DNA of 6,666 nucleotides from JAXDBW01 sp034678405. GTDB taxonomy: Bacteria > Patescibacteriota > Patescibacteriia > UBA10025 > JAHIVO01. Numbering within the stretch: position 1 is the stretch's first letter; each line of letters opens with the position of its first letter. The stretch is from NCBI GenBank assembly GCA_034678405.1, contig JAXDBW010000052.1, forward strand, positions 1 to 6,666, in the 5' to 3' direction. The position numbers were made by a program, and so were the translations under genes. Below are positions 1 to 5,905 of this stretch, one piece after another. Under the pieces are notes generated by a model. The model saw only the letters and a program-made list of their open reading frames with translations, did not search any database and was not told the DNA's origin.

Positions 1-26
1 AAATCGTCCTTTCCGCTCCGGTTCAA

Positions 27-75
27 GGCGAGGCGGGCGGAAGGGGGGTGTGGGGGGAATTCCGCCCGCCGAGCC
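27..75. repeat. G-run hairpin repeat, copy 1
   Basis: An 11-bp perfect stem (GGCGGGCGGAA at 32-42 with its complement at 60-70) closes a 17-nt loop, GGGGGGTGTGGGGGGAA. Outside the stem lies a tandem GA/GA mismatch (30-31 and 71-72) and then three more pairs (27-29 with 73-75). Tandem GA mismatches often form sheared pairs in folded RNA or single-stranded DNA. Two G6 runs plus the GGCGGGCGG arm could instead form a G-quadruplex. A sister copy with the same plan lies at 6067-6123. The function is unknown; a dispersed intergenic repeat or transcription-termination element is possible. Confidence 0.6.
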
Positions 76-138
76 CAGAGAGTTCGGTTCGGATATTTTC
101 AAACAGACACCGAATGAACATAGTGAATGAGGAATGGA

Positions 139-160
139 GTCCTGCACGAGTGTGCAGGAC
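139..160. other. Perfect 9-bp hairpin inside the left repeat element
   Basis: GTCCTGCAC (139-147) pairs perfectly with GTGCAGGAC (152-160) around a GAGT tetraloop. No U-tract follows, so it is not a classic rho-independent terminator. With the neighbouring stems at 196-207 and 238-257 (ACATTTCC/GGAAATGT, loop GTTA) it suggests that the element folds as RNA or as single-stranded DNA. Confidence 0.55.
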
Positions 161-374
161 GTGAGGATGAGAAAGCCGCAGCGATGCGCGAGTTTGCCCG
201 GCCGGGCACGGCGAGCGCCGCGAGGCGGGGTCGACCAACATTTCCGTTAGGAAATGTATGGGTGACCAAATCCTCCCGCCTCCGAATGAACTCAAAAAAA
301 GAATCTCTTCCCTCTGATGCTACTCTGGTACCGAAGCCTACTTTAGTTTAATTGTTTTTTATTTGATATTTTTC

Positions 375-383
375 TGCTATAAT
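375..383 (+). promoter_or_regulatory. Extended -10 promoter for the membrane protein/radical SAM unit
   Basis: TGCTATAAT is a perfect extended -10 (TG, one base, TATAAT at 378-383) within an AT-rich stretch that follows the GC-rich repeat element. A weak -35-like TTGTTT lies at 352-357, but its 20-nt spacer is long; an extended -10 can work without a good -35. Transcription would start near 390, giving a leader of about 29 nt before the ATG at 419. Confidence 0.6.
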
Positions 384-418
384 AGCTTTACAGTAATTAT
401 CATCTTTGTGGGGCGCGT

Positions 419-745
419 ATGATGACGCTGAAAAAGTATAAGAAAAAATTAGTGTTGCTCATCGGAGCAGTTGTACTTTTTGCATTTAAGAACACCTCGC
501 TGGCCCAAGTGAACGTCAATTCGGTACTCGCATATGGTCCCGGCGTTACACTTTCCCCAGAGCCTCAGACTTTTTGGGAAAGGGTATGGGCTTTTATTTC
601 CAATCCCGTATTTTATTTTACTGCATTAAGCATAACGTTAATTGCGCTGGTTATCAGTCTGATTTTCGCAATCAAAGGTATTCGAAAAGTAAAACATACT
701 AGCAGCCAAGGGCCCGATGTTACAAAACCTCCTCAAGGAAAGTAG
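419..745 (+). CDS. Small secreted/membrane protein with signal peptide and C-terminal membrane helix
   Basis: This 108-residue protein is not assigned to a known family. It opens with a basic N-terminus (KKYKKK) and a hydrophobic stretch (residues 11-23) that ends in a plausible signal-peptidase site, SLA/Q, near residue 29. A short exported segment rich in V, N, P and aromatic residues follows (about 30-60), then a membrane helix (about 63-87), and a basic, polar tail that would face the cytoplasm. It has no cysteine, so it is neither a lipoprotein nor a substrate for cysteine-based peptide crosslinks. Two ATG codons stand in tandem (419 and 422) behind a weak GTGGGG-like site. Its last 29 nt overlap the radical SAM gene, implying co-translation; it may be the partner or substrate of that enzyme, which is inference. 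Confidence 0.75.
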   Translation: MMTLKKYKKKLVLLIGAVVLFAFKNTSLAQVNVNSVLAYGPGVTLSPEPQTFWERVWAFISNPVFYFTALSITLIALVISLIFAIKGIRKVKHTSSQGPDVTKPPQGK

Positions 746-1805
746 GCGGAGACTCTGGCATGCGCAGCGTGAATATGTGCGTGAAACTCATGCACTAGAA
801 TATTTGTTTTGGGAGTGTACTCTCAACTGCAATTTTCGTTGCACACACTGCGGAAGCCGGGCCGGAGAAAAATATTTCTCTGACGAATTAAGCGCTGACG
901 TTATCAAGCGGGCCTTTTCTGATATTGCACATCATTACGATACATCAAAAATCACCATTGGGGTTACTGGCGGCGAACCACTAGTGCGCCGAGACCTCTT
1001 CCCCATAATGCACTATGCCTCCACTCTAGGATTTCGCTGGGGTATGGTATCAAACGGCTCGCTCGTTACACCTGAAATTGTACAGCTCGCCAAAGAGGCG
1101 GGCATGACTAGCGTGGATATAAGCATCGATGGTATTGGCAAAATTCATGATTCATTTAGAAACATGGCTGGAGCCTACGACAAAGCGCTTAACGCCGTAC
1201 GGCTATACGCAAACGCGAATTTTCTGCAGCCACTGCGAATTACCACCACCATACACAAACAAAACATTGACTCGATGGATAAAATGTATGACACTTTTTT
1301 AAACAGCGGCGCTCAAGAATGGCGCCTGTTACCCATTGATCCAATCGGACGGGCAGCGATTAATAAACACCTCCTACTGGATAAACAAGATCTGACAAAG
1401 CTGCTGCATTTTATCAAAAACAAGAGAGAGCAAAATAAATCATTTGACGTATCTTCTGCGTGCACTCATTTTTTTGGTCCTTTTGAAGAAAAAGTTCGAA
1501 AACACCCTTTCTTTTGTGCAACCGGCATCAATGTGGGCAGCATCCTACACAACGGTGACATTTTTGTATGTCCAAACGTGCCACGGACCCCCACATTAAT
1601 TCAAGGCAACATAACTCGAGATCACTTTCCGGATGTTTGGGAAGAAAAATATAGATATTTCCGAGATCCTGACCGTACTGCGAATAGATCCTGTCGACAA
1701 TGTCCACTCTGGGATGATTGTCGTGGTGGTGCGTTCCATACATGGGATTACCCAAAAAGTCAGCAAAAAGTCTGCTATATGCGAAATGATCTATATAAAT
1801 TATAA
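717..1805 (+). CDS. Radical SAM/SPASM domain enzyme
   Basis: A 362-residue radical SAM enzyme. The cluster motif C-x3-C-x2-C is at C38, C42 and C45, binding the [4Fe-4S] that cleaves S-adenosylmethionine. GGEP at residues 85-88 helps bind SAM, and the strand ending SIDG (about 136-139) fits the TIM-barrel core. The C-terminus is a SPASM domain for auxiliary Fe-S clusters: C267, G280-x4-C285, C326-x2-C329-x5-C335, and C353. The usual next cysteine, three residues after C335, is replaced by A339. From memory of the family, the LFWECTLNC entry, the GINVGSI block and this altered SPASM resemble the rSAM/lipoprotein-system proteins (TIGR04133-like). SPASM enzymes mostly modify peptides or proteins; the substrate here is unknown. 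AAGGG about 4 nt upstream supports the ATG at 717, which overlaps the small membrane protein gene by 29 nt. Confidence 0.93.
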   Translation: MLQNLLKESRRRLWHAQREYVRETHALEYLFWECTLNCNFRCTHCGSRAGEKYFSDELSADVIKRAFSDIAHHYDTSKITIGVTGGEPLVRRDLFPIMHYASTLGFRWGMVSNGSLVTPEIVQLAKEAGMTSVDISIDGIGKIHDSFRNMAGAYDKALNAVRLYANANFLQPLRITTTIHKQNIDSMDKMYDTFLNSGAQEWRLLPIDPIGRAAINKHLLLDKQDLTKLLHFIKNKREQNKSFDVSSACTHFFGPFEEKVRKHPFFCATGINVGSILHNGDIFVCPNVPRTPTLIQGNITRDHFPDVWEEKYRYFRDPDRTANRSCRQCPLWDDCRGGAFHTWDYPKSQQKVCYMRNDLYKL

Positions 1806-1830
1806 ACTCTGCTTTATTAATTATTGACGT

Positions 1831-2292
1831 ATGCCACAACAATACTGGACAGCGAGCGACATTTCAGCGACACGGGCGGCGCAGTCCTTCGCCGAACTGC
1901 TGCCCACTGCGCTGGCAGTGATCAAGCGTATGCCGCAACCAGTCGCCATGGTGTCGGGACCGATGTCGACCGGCGGATCGGGTTCAATCGAAAAAAACGT
2001 CGAACGGTTCACCCGTGCTGTCCACGCGCTCGGCCAAACCGGCATTACAGTTTTTAACCAAATGCCATTTCAGGAGGCGATGAGCCGTTTGCTCAAGCGG
2101 CATAATCATACGCAGGCGTATTACATGCCCCTGCTCGAGGACTTCTATTTACCGTTATTTGAATCGGGGCTCATCACGACGGTATATTTCTTGCCTGATT
2201 GGCAATCATCTACTGGTGCGGCCTGGGAACATGCACAGTGCCAGCGACTTGGTATCGGCATCAAGCCATTTCCGGTGAAAGTATTGTCATAA
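1831..2292 (+). CDS. DUF4406-type nucleoside 2-deoxyribosyltransferase-like protein
   Basis: A 153-residue cytosolic protein. After a helical N-terminus of about 35 residues, a strand ends in the loop VSGPMSTGG (41-49), the nucleotide-binding position in this fold. N56 and the helix around 57-68 follow, then ITVFNQMPF (72-80). The C-terminal signature LPDWQSSTGAAWEHAQCQRLG (121-141) matches DUF4406/NDT-like proteins, with E133 at the place of the catalytic glutamate. Family members cleave or exchange the N-glycosidic bond of deoxynucleosides, but DUF4406 itself lacks an assigned reaction, so substrate and activity are unknown. It starts 25 nt after the radical SAM gene without a visible Shine-Dalgarno, and its higher GC suggests it is not part of that unit. 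Confidence 0.75.
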   Translation: MPQQYWTASDISATRAAQSFAELLPTALAVIKRMPQPVAMVSGPMSTGGSGSIEKNVERFTRAVHALGQTGITVFNQMPFQEAMSRLLKRHNHTQAYYMPLLEDFYLPLFESGLITTVYFLPDWQSSTGAAWEHAQCQRLGIGIKPFPVKVLS

Positions 2293-2304
2293 ACTACTCA
2301 AGGT

Positions 2305-2335
2305 ATACGTAGTACTGTATACTGTATGTACGTAT
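2305..2335 (+). promoter_or_regulatory. Promoter and operator-like dyad at the start of the cytochrome b5 gene
   Basis: ATACGTA (2305-2311) and TACGTAT (2329-2335) form perfect 7-bp inverted arms around a nearly central GTATAC (2317-2322). The -10-like TATACT lies at 2318-2323 inside the dyad, and the right arm runs into the ATG at 2334. No good -35 is visible. A start 7-8 nt past the -10 would fall at about 2330, only a few bases before the ATG, and there is no Shine-Dalgarno; the mRNA could therefore be leaderless. A dimeric repressor bound here would block both promoter and start codon. Confidence 0.4.
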
Positions 2336-3245
2336 GAAAATCGAACTCATCATTGGCATTATTGGTGTACTATTGGTCGCCCTCATCGCGGGGATCAACC
2401 TCACAAACAATCAAGATACTACCGCTCTCAATACGGTGACCAATGTCGCCCCAACGAATGAGCAAGTGAACGCCCAGCTACAAGCGGCGGCTGCGTCGGG
2501 AAGCACGACACTGGACATGGCGCTCGTCAACCAACACAATACCGCCGAGGACTGCTGGCTGCTCATCAATGATAAAGTCTACGACGTAACCAGCTACCTC
2601 CGCCTCCACCCTGGTGGCCGAGCTATTATCATCCCCTTCTGTGGCAAAGATGCAACCGTCGCGTTTGATACGCAGGCGGGTCAGGGCAGTCACTCGAGTT
2701 TCGCCGCCGAGCAACTTGCCGCTTTTTACATCGGCGATCTCGGCATGGCACTCACCGTCCCAGCGGATCAGCTAGCAGCTAATGTCGACACCACCACGAC
2801 TACTCTCAATACCAATGTCCCTCCAGTCCCCAGTACAACCATCAGTCAACCGGTGGCAGCCACGGTAGAGCTCGACGCAGTGACGGTTTCGCGCCATGAT
2901 AATGTAAACGACTGCTGGCTGATTATTTCTGGCGGGGTGTATGATGTGACTAACTACCTCTCCCAGCATCCTGGCGGACGCTCAATCATCCTACCCTTCT
3001 GTGGTAAAGATGCCACCCAGGCATTTAATACCCAGGCGGGCCAGGGGAGCCACTCATCATTTGCTGTCGGTGAATTAGCACTCTTCAAGATTGGTGATCT
3101 CGGCAGCACCACCACCGTCGACACGATCCAGCAGACGCAGCAGAATATTGAATCCCTGCCGGTCCAACCTGCGGGTGACGAAGACGGCGGCCCTGAGGAT
3201 GAGTCTGAGTGGGAAGACGAACATGAATACGAATATGACGACTAA
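2334..3245 (+). CDS. Membrane-anchored double cytochrome b5 domain protein
   Basis: A 303-residue protein with an N-terminal membrane anchor (about 4-22) and two cytochrome b5-like heme domains (59-137 and 179-257) joined by a Thr/Pro/Val-rich linker. Each domain has HPGG with the first axial heme His (H92 and H212), and a second His in GSHSSFA (H120 and H240). The His-to-His spacing of 28 is a few residues longer than in animal b5, matching the FCGKDAT-containing bacterial variants. Each domain also carries the same cysteine pair (C74/C103 and C184/C223), a possible disulfide if exported. The tail (281-303) is strongly acidic, suiting docking to a basic redox partner. The repeat copies have diverged at DNA level, so the duplication is not recent. 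Its last 23 nt overlap the following membrane protein gene. The predicted role is extracytoplasmic electron transfer; partners are unproven. Confidence 0.9.
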   Translation: MKIELIIGIIGVLLVALIAGINLTNNQDTTALNTVTNVAPTNEQVNAQLQAAAASGSTTLDMALVNQHNTAEDCWLLINDKVYDVTSYLRLHPGGRAIIIPFCGKDATVAFDTQAGQGSHSSFAAEQLAAFYIGDLGMALTVPADQLAANVDTTTTTLNTNVPPVPSTTISQPVAATVELDAVTVSRHDNVNDCWLIISGGVYDVTNYLSQHPGGRSIILPFCGKDATQAFNTQAGQGSHSSFAVGELALFKIGDLGSTTTVDTIQQTQQNIESLPVQPAGDEDGGPEDESEWEDEHEYEYDD

Positions 3246-3540
3246 CTCATTTCTCATTGCCAAGAAAATTCACCGCATCCTCGTCCTCATCATCATGGTG
3301 CTCGGCCTGACCATGGCGGTGACCGGTACGTTACTGAAATATACCTGGATTACCACCGATTATCTCACGAGCGTTGACCTCGTCCAAGTACGATCATTGC
3401 ATAGTGCCCTCAGTACATACTTTGGTATAGTGCTGGTGCTGATGATTCTGACCGGACTCTGGATGTACCTGTACCCACCCTTGAAACGGGCGTTTGCTAA
3501 AAAAAATACTCCTGATAATTCCTCAGAGGGAAGTGGCTAA
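3223..3540 (+). CDS. Small two-helix membrane protein, PepSY-TM-like, possible heme-binding partner of the b5 protein
   Basis: A 105-residue protein with two membrane helices (about 18-40 and 62-84). Helix 1 opens with KKIHRIL (H17) and ends MAVTGTLLKY; helix 2 follows SLHSALS (H60) and ends LTGLWMYLYP. This HR-to-TG and LHS-to-TGLW pattern resembles half of PepSY-associated membrane proteins, where such histidines can bind heme. The two His lie at opposite ends of the bilayer in a simple hairpin, so a shared heme would need an oligomer. I chose ATG 3223 because GGAAG sits 6 nt upstream. An open frame reaches back to 3091, but its extra residues merely shadow the b5 gene; ATG 3235 is an alternative. 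It overlaps the b5 gene by 23 nt, so the two are probably translationally coupled and act in one electron-transfer module. Confidence 0.75.
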   Translation: MNTNMTTNSFLIAKKIHRILVLIIMVLGLTMAVTGTLLKYTWITTDYLTSVDLVQVRSLHSALSTYFGIVLVLMILTGLWMYLYPPLKRAFAKKNTPDNSSEGSG

Positions 3541-3541
3541 C

Positions 3542-3580
3542 CCCCATTGGGGCAAGCGGCAATACTCCGTTGCCTATTTT
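3542..3580 (+). terminator. Weak terminator candidate after the redox genes
   Basis: CCCC-ATT-GGGG (3542-3552) is followed by a 5-bp stem, GGCAA/TTGCC (3558-3574, loop TACTCCG), and then TATTTT (3575-3580). The stems are short and the T-tract imperfect, so termination may be partial. The position just after the stop codon and before a new promoter supports the call. Confidence 0.3.
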
Positions 3581-3591
3581 CGGGTATCAGG

Positions 3592-3620
3592 ATGACCAAA
3601 CCATCGAGATACGCTATACT
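3592..3620 (+). promoter_or_regulatory. Promoter for the surface protein/M23 peptidase unit
   Basis: ATGACC (3592-3597) matches four of six positions of the -35 consensus, and TATACT (3615-3620) five of six of the -10, with an ideal 17-nt spacer. Transcription would start near 3627, giving a leader of about 66 nt before the ATG at 3693. Confidence 0.5.
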
Positions 3621-3660
3621 GGCAGAGCATCACACATGGGGCGCCGTGCCATACATTCGA

Positions 3661-3689
3661 TGTAATCCGTATGAGTAATACTCATTACA
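3661..3689 (+). promoter_or_regulatory. Leader hairpin upstream of the surface protein gene
   Basis: ATGAGT-AAT-ACTCAT (3671-3685) is a 6-bp stem with a 3-nt loop. An alternative stem pairs TGTAAT (3661-3666) with ATTACA (3684-3689), so the two structures are mutually exclusive. The hairpin ends 3 nt before the ATG at 3693 and contains an out-of-frame ATG (3671) opening a 12-codon frame that ends at 3709. It could be an RNA control element or a protein-binding dyad. Confidence 0.3.
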
Positions 3690-3692
3690 TAT

Positions 3693-5156
3693 ATGTCACC
3701 CATGTTTAATTCAATATCACCAACCACCGCACCCACCCGCAGGATAGTTATTATTGTTGCGGCGGCTGTGTTAGTCGTTGGCGGCGGCATCTATGCGCTG
3801 ACCAGTGGCCCCGATCCAGAAGAGTCGCCCAGTGTCATGACAACAAATACAGGCGAATCGACCAATGGCGCCACCGCTACTAATGCCGATCCAGCCGTAG
3901 CTGAAGCCGAAGTGCCAACCTGTCCATATAGCATCACCCAATCACCAGAGCTCGCGATGAGCTATGGTGTCCCTGACGGATGGGTGGTTGAGATAGCAAA
4001 CGGCACGCTCGCTATCATGGAAGATGAGAGTAATCTCGTCACCGCCTTTGTCTATACGGCCAAGCTTATACAGGATCTTTCCGCTACCGCATTTCTCAAT
4101 TCCTTCGGCGATGTATTTCGTGCCACTATTGAGGGCGCCGGTGGGGTGTTTGCCCTGGGTGAGATCACTGCCACTGATACCGTAGCCTCGGCCCCCGCTA
4201 CTGCCACCGTCGCCGAAGGTGATCTCGCTGGGACATTCATGACGGAGAAGGAGCCGGGCTTCATCACCTTTACCGCCTACTGGGCCCCAACCGACCAGCT
4301 GGCCGCCAAAGAAGCAACTCTCCAATCGGTGCTGAACTGCTATACTCGTACGACTGCGTTGACCGACGCAGACCTCGCTGCCGCAACTGTAGCGGCACAG
4401 AGTCAAACCACTGGGCAAACCTCCAGCGCACCGTGGGGAGCGCTGGCCCAAAGCAGCGACACAAATTTTAGCTTCTCTATCCCGAATGGCTGGACCTCAA
4501 ACGTTAGCTCGTCCGGTGAATCCACCGGCCTGGCGCTAGACGCACCCGCCAGCGACGCCTCAGTCGCCTTTCTGTACAATGTCGGGCGCTATGGCGTCGT
4601 CGATACTGAAGAATTTGCCCGATCCACCATGCTGATCACCTACGGTATCGACGCGACGCTATCGAATAAGCAAACGGTTGATGGTGCTGACATCTATGAC
4701 TTCAATGGGACGTTCAATGGCAAAGCGGTCCGGGGAGCTGCCACGGTCCGCATTGATGCCTATCAAACATTCTTTGCGCAGTACCTCGGTGTGCAGATAG
4801 CCAATGCGGATCTCTGGGAAGCCTACGCCCCAACCCTGAATGCCATCCAGTCCTCCATCCGCCTCACTGACGCGGGACAACAGCTCTCGAGCCTGCCCGC
4901 TCAGCCAAACTACAATACCGAGGCGCTCTTCGGCGATTCGGTGACGTCCAGTCAAAAATACAAGGAAGAAGTTGAGGACAGATCAGCAGAAAATTGGTCG
5001 GATGCCATGCGTGGGTATCAAACCATGGAGTCCCCCTCAACCGGTGACACCTACGACGTACCGCTCAACTCATATAATCCGACGGGACCGAATGGCGGCG
5101 GATATTATCGACAGCTCCCTGGTGGCGGACTCGAAGAACTAAGTCCCGTATCCTAA
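3693..5156 (+). CDS. Membrane-anchored extracellular protein with two PsbP/DUF1795-like domains
   Basis: A 487-residue surface protein of unproven function. A membrane anchor (18-37) follows a short basic N-terminus (TRR at 15-17). A Thr/Ala/Glu-rich linker (about 40-75) leads to two related domains. Domain 1 (about 88-217) opens with YGVPDGW (91-97) and is framed by C77 and C216, a possible disulfide. Domain 2 (about 258-392) opens with FSIPNGW (261-267) and has no cysteine. The x-P-x-G-W opening and mixed strand pattern resemble PsbP/DUF1795-type folds. After a linker, the C-terminal region (about 430-475) holds WSDAMRG and SPSTGDTYDVP, then Gly/Tyr-rich sequence, a tail seen in other exported bacterial proteins. 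ATG 3693 lacks a Shine-Dalgarno; ATG 3702 is an alternative. The gene stops 9 nt before the M23 peptidase gene, suggesting a shared transcript and envelope role. Confidence 0.7.
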   Translation: MSPMFNSISPTTAPTRRIVIIVAAAVLVVGGGIYALTSGPDPEESPSVMTTNTGESTNGATATNADPAVAEAEVPTCPYSITQSPELAMSYGVPDGWVVEIANGTLAIMEDESNLVTAFVYTAKLIQDLSATAFLNSFGDVFRATIEGAGGVFALGEITATDTVASAPATATVAEGDLAGTFMTEKEPGFITFTAYWAPTDQLAAKEATLQSVLNCYTRTTALTDADLAAATVAAQSQTTGQTSSAPWGALAQSSDTNFSFSIPNGWTSNVSSSGESTGLALDAPASDASVAFLYNVGRYGVVDTEEFARSTMLITYGIDATLSNKQTVDGADIYDFNGTFNGKAVRGAATVRIDAYQTFFAQYLGVQIANADLWEAYAPTLNAIQSSIRLTDAGQQLSSLPAQPNYNTEALFGDSVTSSQKYKEEVEDRSAENWSDAMRGYQTMESPSTGDTYDVPLNSYNPTGPNGGGYYRQLPGGGLEELSPVS

Positions 5157-5165
5157 AGTCTTATC

Positions 5166-5879
5166 ATGCCCAAATGGCTTGCCCTCATCGGGATATGTGT
5201 CATCATCGGGGCGGTGTTTTGGTACCTGCAATGGTCTGCTCTCGACACAACTCCAGCGACGGTCATAGCACCCCCCACAAATATCACCGTCGACACCAAC
5301 GAGACAATCTCAACACATACAGCTGAACCAACAACCAATCAAAATATTTCCGTCGAATCCGAGCCGGCTGAAGTAGTACCCTCACGCTATGTCTCACCAC
5401 TCGATCATCCTGACGACCGCATTACGAAAAAACCGTTCGGCATCTTCATCACTCCATCCACTTCCCCGGTCCAGCCGGAGCGTTTCTCCGGTTACCATAC
5501 GGCAGTCGACATGGAGATATTACCTGACGAAGAAAACGCGGATGTCATGGTCCGCGCCTTCTGTCAGGGGCCGATCGTCGCTGCCCGCACGGTCAGTGGC
5601 TATGGCGGCGTTATCATCCAGCGATGCGACCTCGACAGTCAGACGGTGACTGCTCTGTATGGACATATCAATATCAACTCGGTCTTCCCTAGTGTAGGTG
5701 ACACGATGAATCCCGGCGATGACCTCGCCCTCTTAGGCAAAGGATATTCGACTGAGACAGACGGTGAGCGCAAACATCTGCACTTCGCTCTGCACAAAGG
5801 CTCAGCCATCGAATATCGCGGCTACGTCTCGGGTGAGCCTGCCCTGGATCAATGGATTGACCCCGAGCCCTATCTCTGA
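5166..5879 (+). CDS. Membrane-anchored M23 (LytM-type) zinc metallopeptidase
   Basis: A 237-residue peptidase with an N-terminal membrane anchor (about 4-21), a Thr/Asn/Glu-rich spacer (about 27-70) and an M23 domain (about 90-235). All five key residues are present: zinc ligands H111 and D115 (GYHTAVD) and H206 (HLHF), and catalytic H167 (YGH) and H204. M23 enzymes cut peptide bonds in peptidoglycan, so this is probably an active wall-remodelling hydrolase outside the membrane, not a degenerate LytM regulator. C133 and C154 may form a disulfide. The domain is compact with a long insertion between H115 and the GYGG turn. No Shine-Dalgarno precedes the ATG. It follows the surface protein gene by 9 nt. 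Substrate specificity, own wall versus that of a host or prey cell, cannot be read from sequence. Confidence 0.9.
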   Translation: MPKWLALIGICVIIGAVFWYLQWSALDTTPATVIAPPTNITVDTNETISTHTAEPTTNQNISVESEPAEVVPSRYVSPLDHPDDRITKKPFGIFITPSTSPVQPERFSGYHTAVDMEILPDEENADVMVRAFCQGPIVAARTVSGYGGVIIQRCDLDSQTVTALYGHININSVFPSVGDTMNPGDDLALLGKGYSTETDGERKHLHFALHKGSAIEYRGYVSGEPALDQWIDPEPYL

Positions 5880-5905
5880 AATAATCAGACTACTGGGGCA
5901 CCTAT

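Larger units (their letters stand above)
21..291. repeat. Candidate MITE-like structured repeat element with imperfect terminal inverted repeats
   Basis: The left end (21-41) reads GTTCA, 4 nt, GAGGCGGG, 1 nt, GGA. The reverse complement of 271-291 has the same three blocks at exactly the same spacing, so 16 of 21 positions match. Matching stops immediately outside both ends. The interior is dense in self-complementary stems: a G-run hairpin (27-75), a perfect 9-bp stem (139-160), the 12-nt palindrome GCCCGGCCGGGC (196-207) and an 8-bp stem (238-257). The 10-mer CCGAATGAAC occurs at 110-119 and 282-291. No reading frame here resembles a known protein; the open frames on both strands follow the GC-rich repeat sequence. 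It may be a non-autonomous mobile or dispersed repeat, or a structured RNA gene. The element boundaries are inferred from this single copy. Confidence 0.45.

Noticed and set aside
139..160. Strong hairpin considered as a rho-independent terminator
   Set aside because: The 9-bp stem has no T-tract on either side, so it lacks the release signal.
23..351. Open frames on both strands across the left repeat (90 and 74 codons)
   Set aside because: Their translations follow GC-rich hairpin sequence, resemble no protein, and overlap each other. They are best explained as open frames through a noncoding repeat.
1528..2057. Frames overlapping the end of the radical SAM gene and the start of the DUF4406-like gene
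   Set aside because: They are alternative-frame shadows of genes with conserved family motifs.
3091..3222. Upstream extension of the two-helix membrane protein frame
   Set aside because: The extra residues are low-complexity and Arg/Ser/Pro-rich, lie wholly inside the b5 gene, and lack a start signal. ATG 3223 has GGAAG at proper spacing and gives a normal membrane protein N-terminus.
3942..4464. Long minus-strand open frames opposite the surface protein gene
   Set aside because: They are shadows of a well-supported gene in GC-rich DNA; no start signal or recognisable domain.
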